From contig DAISWG010000014.1 of the NCBI GenBank assembly GCA_036826475.1, positions 1 through 64,000 on the forward strand: a DNA stretch of 64,000 bases, in the 5' to 3' direction. Both the position numbers and the translations under genes were made by a program. This document shows, piece after piece, positions 44,701 to 52,591 of this stretch; the first letter of the stretch is position 1, and each line of letters opens with the position of its first letter. This stretch comes from Miltoncostaea sp036826475. GTDB lineage: Bacteria > Actinomycetota > Thermoleophilia > Miltoncostaeales > Miltoncostaeaceae. The notes under the pieces were generated by a model, which saw nothing but the letters and a program-made list of their open reading frames with translations, had not been told where the DNA came from and did no database searches.

Positions 44701-45130
44701 CGATCGCCGTGTAGGCGCGGCTCGGCCCGTCCCCCACGTGCCCGACGACGACCTCGCCGGTGTTGAGGCCGATGCGAGCCGCGATCCGCTCTCCGGTGCC
44801 GGGCACCGTGACCGGCACCAGCGCAAGCGCGCGAGCGATCGCCCAGGCTGCGCGAACGGCCCGCTCGGCGTGGTCCTCCATCGCAATGGGGGCCCCGAAC
44901 AGCGCGAGTATGCCGTCGCCGAGGAAGGCGCTGACCGTCCCGCCGTGCCGTTCGATCTCGGGGAGCGTCCGATGCAGAAACGCCTGGATGACCTCGGACA
45001 TGGAATCGGATCCGGCGCGCTCCGCCAACCCGGTGGACCCGACGATGTCGCAGAAGAGGACGGTGACGCGCCGGCGCTCGCCGTCTGCCATCCGCGTCGG
45101 GGGCGCCGCGTCGTCCGAGGCACCGGTCAT
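41753..45130 (-). CDS. class III nucleotide cyclase fused to AAA ATPase and TPR domains
   Basis: 1125 residues. N-terminal cyclase domain (about 20-195) with metal Asp28 (FCDIVGST), Asp72 (GDGILALFG), and transition-state Asn148/Arg152 (GDAVNTAARL), suggesting adenylate cyclase activity. Then an AAA_16-type ATPase (from about 215, Walker A GEAGSGKS 248-255, VLEDAHWMD Walker B) and a long helical TPR-like half. Architecture matches soluble actinobacterial cyclase/LAL-like regulators; the signal sensed is unknown. The coding DNA is visibly poorer in G+C than the flanks (one line near 43.4 kb is about 63%). ATG 45130. Read in the same direction as aroH, 12 bases from its stop. Confidence 0.9.
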   Translation of the reverse strand: MTGASDDAAPPTRMADGERRRVTVLFCDIVGSTGLAERAGSDSMSEVIQAFLHRTLPEIERHGGTVSAFLGDGILALFGAPIAMEDHAERAVRAAWAIARALALVPVTVPGTGERIAARIGLNTGEVVVGHVGDGPSRAYTAIGDAVNTAARLQAAAAPGAIDISASTFGLVRRMVDATALGDRELRGRGAPVTVYRLQGIREDPPDRTEPTRTSLVGRESELDRLLALVLRADAESPGPGGVAIVTGEAGSGKSRLLAELRLRSAGDEPPQWLMARSTSLGRSTGYFPVTGMLRRWAGIADGDPPDRALAMLRARANEALGAGASAAVPHLASLAGLALQDESRIRRDLTDGSSVRAQILLSVRRLVEALANRRRVALVLEDAHWMDATSAELIEHLIPLASTTGLVVIWVSRASDDTFLPRLRTAARRLPPERFAEISLEPLGIESSGELLDLLPGVATLGTAQRARIIDSAGGNPLFLEELARSIVDSRGGDRSVPTTVGVLSASAPTTVQEVILSRIDRLPADAKDLITVASVVGRTFSRRMLEEMQGAIAVEAAIAPLLDRDLIRMSRGGEEDRFVFRHALVRETAYATLVRARRRELHRRAGQAIETLWAGRLDGVRGLLAYHYAEAESWEEARHHLLAAAQGAGRIAADREALAAYREALRTHERVFGTRWNPVERAALERGMGQALFRLGEHEAAREHLEAALSALEAPYPASTAGDRRALLRRMGREALRGGPVPNGRSADETLRDAELTAAYTTLVWIDFIVDPQRYTLDCLLMLDHTARTGDLSGWAGAAAAYALALAHSPLRRTAPRYVRRSLELAERTDDTLVQGAAWFARGFTEMLRGDFVAGLESLGRAEVLYQDGGELRPAGVSAILRSRILRQCGRFSEALDVVQGVAAIAEDTSDHELSAYALQSRAGVLSCQGDWTTALALLAEARAHYRSAPSATAVTLQTEIGRCHLRLGRRAEALAAIEEGEALVARHGFSGIHAVHAPAVAAEIHLASVRAGRDAGPLQRAREAAEEAARRSRVAREGVPGALRVRALCDHAEGAVRRARRGLRRGAEEAERLGMRYEAALTHLELGCLFHDEHAATLAQQSFEAMGASLALAVLTSQRPTG

Positions 45131-45142
45131 CGCACCAGCGAC

Positions 45143-45520
45143 CTACTGGGGCTCCTCCGCCAGGTCAGGGCGGAGCTTCCGCGCCTCGCGGAGGTAGACG
45201 TGCTGGACGGGCCGGTCGCGGGGGACGTTGCAGTGGAGCATCAGGCGGATGCACATCCCGAGGCTCCCGGGGACCGGGATCTCGCTCGCGCATAGCAGCG
45301 GGATCCTTGTCAGGCCGGCGTGGCGGGCGGCGAGCGCCGGGAACTCGGAGCTCAGGTCGGGGGTCATCGTGAAGATGATCGAGATGAGGTCGTCCGTGCG
45401 GAGCTCGTTGCGCTCGAGGACCTCGGTGAGGAGCTCGGCGGTGCTCTCCAGGATGGCCTCGGGGGTGTCCTCCTCGACCGAGGTGGCCCCCCGCACCGCG
45501 CGGACGACGGAGCCATTCAC
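45143..45520 (-). CDS. aroH: chorismate mutase, AroH type
   Basis: Converts chorismate to prephenate for TyrA and phenylalanine synthesis. 125 residues of the monofunctional pseudo-alpha-beta barrel class: RAVRGATSVEEDTPEAI with the active-site Arg, LISIIFTMTPDL, and VPGSLGMCIRLMLH with the second Arg. GTG 45520 overlaps the rluB stop as GTGA. Confidence 0.95.
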   Translation of the reverse strand: MNGSVVRAVRGATSVEEDTPEAILESTAELLTEVLERNELRTDDLISIIFTMTPDLSSEFPALAARHAGLTRIPLLCASEIPVPGSLGMCIRLMLHCNVPRDRPVQHVYLREARKLRPDLAEEPQ

Positions 45521-46248
45521 CGCTGCAGCCCCGCGATCTCGCCGAGGCGGCGCCACTCGGCGCGGCTGAGCGGGCGCCATCGTCCCGGGCCGAGGCGGGC
45601 GAGGCCGATGCCCGCATACCGCGAGCGGTGCAGGCGCATCACCCGGTGACCGACCGCCTCCCCCATCCTCCGGATCTGCCGGTTGCGCCCCTCCGTCAGC
45701 TCGATGAGCAGCCACGTGCCGCCCGGGGCCTTTCGGTCCATGACCTCCACCTTCGCCGGCTGGGTCATGCCGTCGTCCAGCTCGACCCCGTTGCGCAGCT
45801 GCCGGACCGTCGCCGCGGAGACCTGGCCGCGCATGAGCACCTCATACGTCTTCGGAGCCTTCGTGCTCGGGTGCATCAGGCGGGCGGCGAGCTCGCCGTC
45901 GTTGGTGATCACGAGGGCGCCCGTCGTGTCGATGTCGAGACGGCCGACGGGGTACAGGCGCACGTCGTCCGGCAGCTCGTCCAGGACGGTGGGCCGGCCC
46001 TGGGGGTCGTGGGCGGTGGAGACCACGCCACGGGCCTTGTTGAGCAGGTAGGCGCGCCGCGGCTCCGACCCGCGGACGGGCCGGCCGTCGACGGCGAGGG
46101 CGTCCCCGGGCCCCACGAGCTGCCCGACCGTGGCGGCCGCGCCGTTCACGCTCACGCGCCCCTCCGCGACCAGCGCCTCCGCGGCCCGGCGGCTCGCCAC
46201 CCCCGCCATGGCGAGGGCGCGATGGACCCTCATGCGCTCATCCGCCAT
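45517..46248 (-). CDS. rluB: 23S rRNA pseudouridine synthase (RluB family)
   Basis: 243 residues: an N-terminal S4 RNA-binding domain (RVHRALAMAGVASRRAAEALV) and a pseudouridine synthase domain with the catalytic Asp in PVGRLDIDTTGALVITNDGEL and EGRNRQIRRM. ATG 46248 overlaps scpB by 11 bases; an ATG five codons later is an alternative. The scpA-scpB-rluB order is conserved widely. Confidence 0.94.
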   Translation of the reverse strand: MADERMRVHRALAMAGVASRRAAEALVAEGRVSVNGAAATVGQLVGPGDALAVDGRPVRGSEPRRAYLLNKARGVVSTAHDPQGRPTVLDELPDDVRLYPVGRLDIDTTGALVITNDGELAARLMHPSTKAPKTYEVLMRGQVSAATVRQLRNGVELDDGMTQPAKVEVMDRKAPGGTWLLIELTEGRNRQIRRMGEAVGHRVMRLHRSRYAGIGLARLGPGRWRPLSRAEWRRLGEIAGLQR

Positions 46249-46867
46249 CCGGCACACCCGGGGCGTCCGGGGCGTCGCCGTCCGGACCGGGCCCGTCGTC
46301 GACCAGGTGGCCGGCCTGGACCAGTTGGAGCCTGACGCGCTCCGCCTCGGGGCCGCTGAGCTCGAAGCGCTCCAGCGGGGGGAGGTCCCCGGCCCGACGC
46401 AGGCCGAAGCGCTCCTGGAAGGCCCGCGTGGTGCGATAGCGCATCGCCCCGCCGTCGGGGGGGCGGCCCGCCTCCTCCAGCAGCCCGCGGTCGAGGAGGG
46501 AGGCCACCGTCGAGTCGACCGCGACGCCGCGCAGTCGGCTGATCTGCGGCCGGCTGACGGGCTCCAGGTAGGCGACCACCGCCAGCGTCTCGAGCGCCGC
46601 GGGCGAGACCCGGTCGTCGGGCGGGCGCTCACGCAGGCGGTCGACCACCCCCGCCAGGTCCGCACGGGTGCGCAGGGTGAAGCCGCCGGCGATCTCGGCC
46701 ACCTCCAAGCCGGTGCCGGGGGAGTGCCGCGCGCCCAGCTCCGCCAGGGCCCGCTGGACCGCTCCCGGCGACTCCTCGGTGATCTCGCAGAGCGCCACCA
46801 GGGGCAGCGGCTCCGGCGACAGGAACAGCAGCGCCTCCACCTGGCGCGCCAGCTCGCCGACGCTCAC
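46238..46867 (-). CDS. scpB: segregation and condensation protein B
   Basis: Winged-helix kleisin-associated partner of the SMC-ScpA complex in chromosome compaction. 209 residues; shows EALLFLSPEPL, GGFTLRT, LSPAALETL-like VSPAALETLAVVAYLEPVSRPQISRLRGV and the second winged helix. The C-terminal tail is Gly/Pro/Asp-rich. GTG 46867 overlaps scpA as GTGA. Confidence 0.94.
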   Translation of the reverse strand: MSVGELARQVEALLFLSPEPLPLVALCEITEESPGAVQRALAELGARHSPGTGLEVAEIAGGFTLRTRADLAGVVDRLRERPPDDRVSPAALETLAVVAYLEPVSRPQISRLRGVAVDSTVASLLDRGLLEEAGRPPDGGAMRYRTTRAFQERFGLRRAGDLPPLERFELSGPEAERVRLQLVQAGHLVDDGPGPDGDAPDAPGVPDGG

Positions 46868-47583
46868 AGTCGCGACCCGGTGATCGCGATGTCACCGAAC
46901 GGCTCGGCCTGCGCGAGCGTGACCTCGCCGCGCCGCGCGAGCTCCAGGGCCGCCATCAGCGCGATCGCCTCCTCCAGCGGCTCCATGCCGTGGGTGAAGG
47001 CGTCGAAGCTCAGCGCCCGCGCCCGGCCGAGGGCCGTCTGCAGGCGCGCGAGGGCGGCGGGCATGCTCACCCGGCGGCTGGTGAGGTGCGTCAGCGACGG
47101 CGCCGGCGGCGCGATGAGCATCCGCGCCATCGCCTCCCCCAGCTGCGCCGGGTCCTCCTCCGGCGGCGGGGGCGGGGCGGCGCCCTCGAGCGGCACCCGC
47201 CGGTAGCGGGGCCCGGTGTGGTCGCGCGCCTGCTCCGCGAGCCACGCCGCCGCCCGCTGGAACGGCGCGTACGCGACGATCCGGGCGGCGAGCGCCTCGC
47301 GCGCCTCGAGGGTGTCGGGGTCGGGCTCCTCCTCCCCCGGCTCGCCCAGCATCCGGCGCGCCTTGAGCTCGGCCATCGCGGCCAGGAGCACGATGAGCTC
47401 CCCGGCGGTATCCGTGTCCCACCGCTCGCGGGCGCTCTCCCCGAGGGACGCGGTGACGACCTCCAGGAGCGGGAGCTCCAGCAGTTCCACCTCGTCTCGC
47501 AGGACGAGGGTGAGCAGCAGGTCGAACGGCCCCTCGAACAGGTCGAGGGCGATCGGCTGCTGGAGTGCGTCCGGCGCGGGCAT
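46864..47583 (-). CDS. scpA: segregation and condensation protein A
   Basis: Kleisin subunit bridging SMC heads. The core has the family LxxFEGPFDLLL motif near the N-terminus (LDLFEGPFDLLLTLV), then AAMAELKARRML. 239 residues from ATG 47583; GTG 47619 or ATG 47598 would lengthen it by 12 or 5 residues. ATG 47583 is preferred because a TATGCT box (47594-47599) 10 bases upstream would give a very short or no leader. Confidence 0.92.
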   Translation of the reverse strand: MPAPDALQQPIALDLFEGPFDLLLTLVLRDEVELLELPLLEVVTASLGESARERWDTDTAGELIVLLAAMAELKARRMLGEPGEEEPDPDTLEAREALAARIVAYAPFQRAAAWLAEQARDHTGPRYRRVPLEGAAPPPPPEEDPAQLGEAMARMLIAPPAPSLTHLTSRRVSMPAALARLQTALGRARALSFDAFTHGMEPLEEAIALMAALELARRGEVTLAQAEPFGDIAITGSRL

Positions 47584-47593
47584 CCCGGCGGCC

Positions 47594-47599
47594 AGCATA
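47594..47599 (-). promoter_or_regulatory. -10 box for the scpA operon
   Basis: Minus-strand TATGCT, identical to the recG and metK boxes, 10 bases before ATG 47583. Confidence 0.35.
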
Positions 47600-47705
47600 G
47601 CCGCGGCGCCCGCCGTCACGGTGCGGGCGACTGGCCTGCCGTGTCGTATCCGACCACCCGAAGGTATGGCGACGGCGCGGACGCGGTGCCGGATCCTTCC
47701 CGGTC

Positions 47706-48278
47706 ATGGGCACGAATCAGACCGACCGCCCCCGCCCCTCGAGGTCCCCGTGCGCGATGGCCAGCCCGATCGCGCTCGTCGCCATGTTGCTGATCGGCAT
47801 GGGCTGGGGGCTGGCGGGTCTGGCGATGGTGGACGAGCCGGACACGCTCGCGCTGAGGCCGGGGGGCACCGTCATGGCCCTCGCGATCGAGGTCGCGTTC
47901 TTCGTTCCCGCCGTCGCGCTCATCCTCTGGTTCGTCCACCGCGCCGGAGGGGGTGACGCCGTCGGTCCCAGGGCTCGGCGGGCATCGGTCGCCGCGCTCG
48001 CGGCCACGCTGCTGTTCATCGTCACGGGTCCGCTGATCCCGTCCGCCGACGACGCGCCCGTGGCCGCATGGGTCACCGGTTTCGCCGCCCTCGCCGCCCT
48101 GATCGGCGCACAGGCGCTGGGCGTCTGGGCGCGACGGCGCGCCCGCCGGGCGTCGGACCTGCGGACCCAGCGACTCGCGAGCATGAGCATCTGGACCGTC
48201 GTGACCTTCTGGCCGATCGGCGCCGCCGTCGGGCTCACGCTCTTCCTGATGGTCCTGTCGTCGGGCATCACCGAATGA
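47706..48278 (+). CDS. hypothetical membrane protein
   Basis: 190 residues with about five hydrophobic segments (for example SPIALVAMLLIGMGWGLAGLA and AFFVPAVALILWFV, ending in WPIGAAVGLTLFLMVLS). No family recognised. ATG 47706 is used; an ATG 51 bases later would remove a basic N-terminal tail. It is divergent from scpA and convergent with trpS (stops 10 bases apart). Confidence 0.65.
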   Translation: MGTNQTDRPRPSRSPCAMASPIALVAMLLIGMGWGLAGLAMVDEPDTLALRPGGTVMALAIEVAFFVPAVALILWFVHRAGGGDAVGPRARRASVAALAATLLFIVTGPLIPSADDAPVAAWVTGFAALAALIGAQALGVWARRRARRASDLRTQRLASMSIWTVVTFWPIGAAVGLTLFLMVLSSGITE

Positions 48279-48287
48279 GGCGCGGCC

Positions 48288-49286
48288 TCAGCGGAGTCCC
48301 ATCGCCCCCTTGACCTCATCGAGGATGGGGGCGGCGAGCGCGCGGGCGCGCTCCGCCCCGTCGGCCAGGATGTCGTCGATCGCCGTGGGGTCGGCCATCA
48401 GCGCCTCGCGCCGCTCGCGGATGGGCCCGATGCGGGCCTTCACCCGCTCCGCCAGGTCGCGTTTGTCCTGCACGCAGCCCAGCTCGGCGGTGGTGCAACC
48501 CCGGAAGACCTCGTCGATCTCCTCCTGGGGCGCCCCGAAGGCCTTGTGCCACGCGAAGACGGTGCAGATGTCCGGCCGCCCCGGGATGTCGCGGCGGGTG
48601 CGCTGCGGGTCGGTGACCATCGACATCACCAGCTTCTGGATCTCGTCGTCGGTGTTCGCGAGGGTCACCGCGTTGCCGTAGCTCTTGCTCATCTTGCGGT
48701 TGTCCACGCCCAGCACCAGGGGGAACTCCGCCAGGATCGGCTGCGGCTCCGGGAACAGGTCGCCGTACAGGTGGTTCACCCGCCGCACCACCTCGCGCGC
48801 CAGCTCCAGATGCGGCAGCTGATCCTGCCCCACCGGGACGCGGGTGGCGCGGTACAGGATGATGTCGGCGGTCTGCAGGAGGGGGTAGCCGAGGAAGCCG
48901 AACGTGTCGATGGCCTCCCCCAGCTCCGCGATCTGCCCCTTGTACGTGGGGACGCGCTCCAGCCAGGACAGCGGCGTGACCATCCCGAGCAGCGTCGCCA
49001 GCTCGGCGTGCTCGTGGACGTCGGACTGGCGGAACACGATGCTCCGCTCCGGATCGACGCCGACGGCCAGCCAGTCGGCCACCATCTCGCGGGTGTTGCG
49101 GCGGATCTCCTCGGGGTGCTCGTACCCGGTGGTCAGCGCGTGGAGGTCGACGACGCTGTAGATGCAGTCGTAGCCGTCCTGGAGCGCCACCCAGTTGCCC
49201 AGGGCGCCCAGCAGATGGCCCACGTGCAGCTGACCGGTGGGGCGCATCCCCGAGAAGACGCGCTCCCTCGTGGCGACGGCGGACAT
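48288..49286 (-). CDS. trpS: tryptophanyl-tRNA synthetase
   Basis: Class I aminoacyl-tRNA synthetase, 332 residues. HIGH motif as QLHVGHLLG, tryptophan pocket LQTADIILYRA and GQDQLPHLELARE, and KMSKS as RKMSKSYGN. ATG 49286 is chosen because TAGCAT lies 7 bases upstream, without a Shine-Dalgarno; an upstream in-frame extension has no support. Confidence 0.97.
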   Translation of the reverse strand: MSAVATRERVFSGMRPTGQLHVGHLLGALGNWVALQDGYDCIYSVVDLHALTTGYEHPEEIRRNTREMVADWLAVGVDPERSIVFRQSDVHEHAELATLLGMVTPLSWLERVPTYKGQIAELGEAIDTFGFLGYPLLQTADIILYRATRVPVGQDQLPHLELAREVVRRVNHLYGDLFPEPQPILAEFPLVLGVDNRKMSKSYGNAVTLANTDDEIQKLVMSMVTDPQRTRRDIPGRPDICTVFAWHKAFGAPQEEIDEVFRGCTTAELGCVQDKRDLAERVKARIGPIRERREALMADPTAIDDILADGAERARALAAPILDEVKGAMGLR

Positions 49287-49293
49287 CGGCGGG

Positions 49294-49299
49294 ATGCTA
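49294..49299 (-). promoter_or_regulatory. -10 box of a leaderless promoter for trpS
   Basis: Minus-strand TAGCAT, then CCCGCCG, then ATG. Seven-base spacing fits a transcript starting at the ATG. Confidence 0.5.
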
Positions 49300-49332
49300 C
49301 CGATGGGCCGATCCGTTCCGGGGGGCGGGCCG

Positions 49333-49338
49333 TACACT
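49333..49338 (+). promoter_or_regulatory. -10 box of a leaderless promoter for the CPBP gene
   Basis: TACACT, then CGGACCG, then ATG 49346. No Shine-Dalgarno is present. It faces the trpS promoter 34 bases away. Confidence 0.5.
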
Positions 49339-49345
49339 CGGACCG

Positions 49346-50110
49346 ATGGCGACGATCGATCCCGCACCGCACGGACCACCGCCGCCACCGCCGCCCCATC
49401 CGCCGACGCCCGCGCCCGTGCCGCGGACCCCCGGCTTCGCGTGGCGGGTGCTGTCGCCGCCGGGCGCGGTGATCGCCGCCTTCGTCGGCGCGATGGCGGT
49501 CGCCGCGGTCCTCAGCGCCGCGCCGATGGGCGAGGACGCGCTCCTCACGATCCTCCAGTTCGTCGCCAGCTCGCTGATCCTGGTGTTCGGCCTGCTGATC
49601 TGGCGGGGGCTGCCGGCCCACGAGCGCCGGCTGGTCCTGGCCGTCAAGAAGCCGCCGCGCTCGGTCGTGCTGACGGGCATCGGCATCGGCCTGCTGATCG
49701 TGGTCGGCGCCGCGGCCCTGCTCGCCGTCGGGTCGGCGATCGACCCCCACGTGGAGCGGCAGGTGCAGGATCAGGAGGAGATCGGCACCGCCCCCTGGGA
49801 GCTCGTGCTGTGGGTGATCGCCCTGACCGCGCTCGCACCGCTGGGCGAGGAGCTCCTGTTCCGCGGCCTGATGCTGCGCGGCCTGGTGCGCCGGATGCAG
49901 TTCGCGCCGTCGGCGCTCATCAGCAGCGCGGTGTTCGCGTCGGCCCACTTCGACGCGTACGTGCTCTGGCCCCGGGCGATCGGGATACTGGCGACCGGAC
50001 TGGTGCTCGCGTGGGTCTACCGGACCCGGGGGTACTGGGGCTCGGTGACCGCCCACGCCACTGTCAACGCGGTCGCCGCCGTCAGCCTGATCGCCTACTC
50101 AACCTCATGA
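49346..50110 (+). CDS. CPBP-family intramembrane metalloprotease
   Basis: 254 residues. A Pro-rich cytoplasmic N-terminus (PPPPPPPHPP) precedes several transmembrane segments. The CPBP/Abi motifs are present in order: GEELLFRGL (Glu-Glu-x3-Arg), ASAHFDAY (His) and TAHATVNAVAA (HxxxN). Members of this family (Rce1-like) act as membrane proteases, often in stress response or bacteriocin immunity; the substrate here is unknown. Its stop overlaps the next start as ATGA. Confidence 0.9.
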   Translation: MATIDPAPHGPPPPPPPHPPTPAPVPRTPGFAWRVLSPPGAVIAAFVGAMAVAAVLSAAPMGEDALLTILQFVASSLILVFGLLIWRGLPAHERRLVLAVKKPPRSVVLTGIGIGLLIVVGAAALLAVGSAIDPHVERQVQDQEEIGTAPWELVLWVIALTALAPLGEELLFRGLMLRGLVRRMQFAPSALISSAVFASAHFDAYVLWPRAIGILATGLVLAWVYRTRGYWGSVTAHATVNAVAAVSLIAYSTS

Positions 50111-50793
50111 CCGACACCGACGGCTTCCGCGCCATCGACCTGTTCGCCGACCTGTCGGAGCAGGCGCTGGCGGCGGCGGTCGATGGCCTGGAGGCCGTGC
50201 ACCTGGGCGCGGGAGACGAGTTCGACGTCGGCGCGAGCAAGGCCGTGTGCTGCGTCGTGGGCGTCGGGCGGCTGGCGCTCGCGGTCGTTGCGCCGGAGGA
50301 GCGCGAGCGCACCATCGGGCTGCTGGAGCAGGGCGACCTGCTGGTGCGGCCGATCGACCCGTGGGCGGCGTCCGGGCCCCAGGTGCGGTGCTTCGCCATC
50401 GAGGAGTCGTTCGTCCACCTGGTCGACCGCCCGCGGATGGAGCAGTGGATGCGCGACCCCGCGCTGGCCGCGAATCTGGTGCGCGTGCTGAGCGCGCAGA
50501 TCGCCGACCGGGAGCTGGCGGTGGCGATCGCGCTGGAGCCGCGGGTGGAGCGCCGGCTGCTGCTGAAGCTGCGTCAGCTGGCGGAGCGCTGGGGCCGGGT
50601 GACCCCCGACGGCATCCGGCTGGACCTGCGCCTGACCCACCAGGAGCTGGCGAACATGGTCGGCGCGGTGCGCGAGTCGGTGACGATCGCGCTGGGTCGG
50701 CTCGCCGACAGCGGGGAGATCGAGGTCCGCAACCGGACCCTGATCATCCGCCCGCCGCAGGATCCCGGGGAGCCGGAGCCGCCCCGGCGCTGA
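50107..50793 (+). CDS. Crp/Fnr-fold transcriptional regulator
   Basis: 228 residues: N-terminal cupin-like sensor domain (about 10-115) and C-terminal winged helix with LTHQELANMVGAVRESVTIALGRLADSGEI, a good Crp-type HTH. The cAMP pocket residues (FGExxxxxxxxR) are not conserved: the region reads GDLLVRPIDPWAASG, and no Fe-S Cys set is seen, so the ligand is unknown. ATG 50107 overlaps the protease stop as ATGA. Its 3' end overlaps the convergent membrane-protein gene by 50 bases. Confidence 0.9.
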   Translation: MTDTDGFRAIDLFADLSEQALAAAVDGLEAVHLGAGDEFDVGASKAVCCVVGVGRLALAVVAPEERERTIGLLEQGDLLVRPIDPWAASGPQVRCFAIEESFVHLVDRPRMEQWMRDPALAANLVRVLSAQIADRELAVAIALEPRVERRLLLKLRQLAERWGRVTPDGIRLDLRLTHQELANMVGAVRESVTIALGRLADSGEIEVRNRTLIIRPPQDPGEPEPPRR

Positions 50794-51478
50794 CGCGCGC
50801 GGCGGGCCGGGGACGCACGCCCGCCCCGTGGAACGCCGGACCGTTCGCCGGCTCCAGCTCGATGGCGGCCCGCGGGGTGCGCTGCGGCGGCCGGTGCGAC
50901 GGCCACGGGGCGGCGACGGGCCGCCCGCCGGGGCGGTCGGCCAGCGCGGCGGGTTCCAGGAACAGGGAGTTGCGGCCGAGCGGGCGCAGCAAGGTCGTTG
51001 CGTGGAGCAGGCGCCGGCCGCGCACCCGCTCCACCTGCCGGACGCGCTGGGCCGCCAGCAGGGCGGAGGCCCCGGCGCCGAGCAGCGCGCCGGCCGCCGC
51101 CGCGCCCGTCCCCTCGACGTACGGCGCGGCGGCGACGGCGGCGACGGCGGCCAGCGCCGCCGCGGGCAGGGTCCGGGCCACCAGCACCCGGACGACGGTC
51201 ACCGGGGCGCCCTCCAGCCGCCAGCGCCCCGCGACGGGCAGGGCCAACCGCGCCGCCCGCCGCGCCGCGCGGGCCCCCCCGGCCAGCCACAGGAGGATGA
51301 GCGACCCCGCGAGGCCCGCGGCCCCGGCGCGCAGCGCCTGCGGCGCCGGGTCCCCCACCGCGAGCACCCCCGCCACGCCGCACGCGGCGATCGACAGTCC
51401 GATGGTCCGGAGCTCGAACACCGCGGGCGCGAGGGGCGTCATGCCGCGGATATCGGCACGCGGCGGGGACGGCCGCAT
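50744..51478 (-). CDS. hypothetical membrane protein
   Basis: 244 residues, four or so hydrophobic segments (AVFELRTIGLSIAACGVAGVLAVG, LAGSLILLWLAG, LPAAALAAVAAVAAAPYV), then a Pro/Ala/Arg-rich C-terminal tail that overlaps the Crp-fold gene on the other strand by 50 bases. No family recognised. ATG 51478 lies 6 bases after the egtD stop, so it is probably the last gene of egtB-egtD; ATG 51442 is an alternative start. Confidence 0.6.
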   Translation of the reverse strand: MRPSPPRADIRGMTPLAPAVFELRTIGLSIAACGVAGVLAVGDPAPQALRAGAAGLAGSLILLWLAGGARAARRAARLALPVAGRWRLEGAPVTVVRVLVARTLPAAALAAVAAVAAAPYVEGTGAAAAGALLGAGASALLAAQRVRQVERVRGRRLLHATTLLRPLGRNSLFLEPAALADRPGGRPVAAPWPSHRPPQRTPRAAIELEPANGPAFHGAGVRPRPAARVSAGAAPAPRDPAAGG

Positions 51479-51484
51479 ACCGCA

Positions 51485-52591
51485 TCATGCGTGGTCCGGG
51501 CGACCCCCCGGGCGCGACGCGCGCCGCGCCAGCGAGACCGCGAACCAGCCGCGCGGGTCCTCGTGCCACTCGACGATCCGGAGCCCCGCCTCCCCGTACA
51601 TCCCCGCCACCGAGTCGCGGGTGAACTTGCAGGAGATCTCGGTGCGCATCTCCTCCCCGTCGGCGAACTCGACCGTCATGTCCAGCGCGGCCAGGCGGAC
51701 CACCTGGCGGCCGATCGCGCGCAGGCGCATCTCGATCCAGGGCGGCCCGGGGTCGTACCGGGCGACGTGGGCGAAGGCGTCCAGGTCGAAGTCTCCGTCC
51801 AGCTCGCGATTCATGACCCGCAGGAGGTTGAGGTTGAACTGCGCGGTCACGCCGGCGGCGTCGTCGTAGGCCGGCAGGATCCGGCCGGGGTCGCCGGCCA
51901 GGTCGGTGCCCACCAGCAGCACGTCGTCGTCATCCATCAGCGCCGCGACCGACCGCAGGAACGGCGCCCGCCCGGCGGGCTCCAGGTTGCCGATCGTCCC
52001 GCCCAGGAACGCGATGAGGCGGGCGCCCCCGGCGGCGCGGGGCGGTACGGCCGGAAGGTGGCGGCCGAAGTCCCCCGCCACGCCGTGCAGGTCGAGCCCC
52101 GGGTAGTCCTCCGCCAAGGCGGACGCGGCCGCCAGGATCGCCTCCGGGCAGACGTCGAACGGCACGTAGCGCTCCAGGGTCCCCGCCCCTCGCATCGCGT
52201 CCAGGAGCGCCCGCGTCTTGCGGGATGCCCCCGACCCCAGCTCCACCAGCTCGGCGACGCCGTGGCGGGCCACGAGCGCGGGCGCCACGCGCTCCAGGAT
52301 CTCCAGCTCGGTGCGCCCCTGGTAGTACTCGGGCAGCCGGGTGATCTCCTCGAACAGGGCGGAGCCGCGCTCGTCGTAGAAGTGCACCGGCGGCATCCAC
52401 TTGGCCCCGGCGCGGAGGCCGACCCGCGCGTCGGCGGCGAGGCCCTCCCCCGCGCCGAATCCGCGAGGATGGACGTCCAGCCGGTACGGACGCGGCAGCG
52501 CGGGCGTCAATCCGCCGGCCGATGCAGCACCTCTCTCCCCGGGCACTGCGACCGCGCTTCGCGCGGTAGGGCCGGCGGAAATGGCGCTCAC
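51485..52591 (-). CDS. egtD: L-histidine Nalpha-methyltransferase
   Basis: Trimethylates histidine to hercynine, the first step of ergothioneine synthesis. The 368-residue protein has FYDERGSALFEEITRLPEYYQGRTE-type signature residues (YDERGS, PEYY), SAM motif ELGSGASRKTR, PFDV, and FLGGTIGNLEP. The start GTG 52591 overlaps the egtB stop as GTGA and adds an N-terminal extension of about 45 residues over the usual 320. Co-translated with egtB. Confidence 0.94.
   Translation of the reverse strand: MSAISAGPTARSAVAVPGERGAASAGGLTPALPRPYRLDVHPRGFGAGEGLAADARVGLRAGAKWMPPVHFYDERGSALFEEITRLPEYYQGRTELEILERVAPALVARHGVAELVELGSGASRKTRALLDAMRGAGTLERYVPFDVCPEAILAAASALAEDYPGLDLHGVAGDFGRHLPAVPPRAAGGARLIAFLGGTIGNLEPAGRAPFLRSVAALMDDDDVLLVGTDLAGDPGRILPAYDDAAGVTAQFNLNLLRVMNRELDGDFDLDAFAHVARYDPGPPWIEMRLRAIGRQVVRLAALDMTVEFADGEEMRTEISCKFTRDSVAGMYGEAGLRIVEWHEDPRGWFAVSLARRASRPGGRPDHA

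Noticed and set aside
41840..45295. 1151-codon open frame opposite the cyclase-ATPase gene
   Set aside because: Antisense shadow; product is Arg/Pro/Ala-rich without domains, while the opposite strand shows clear cyclase and P-loop motifs.
49287..49388. Longer trpS start at 49388
   Set aside because: It would run through the CPBP promoter and start on the other strand, and the family N-terminus with a TAGCAT box fits ATG 49286.
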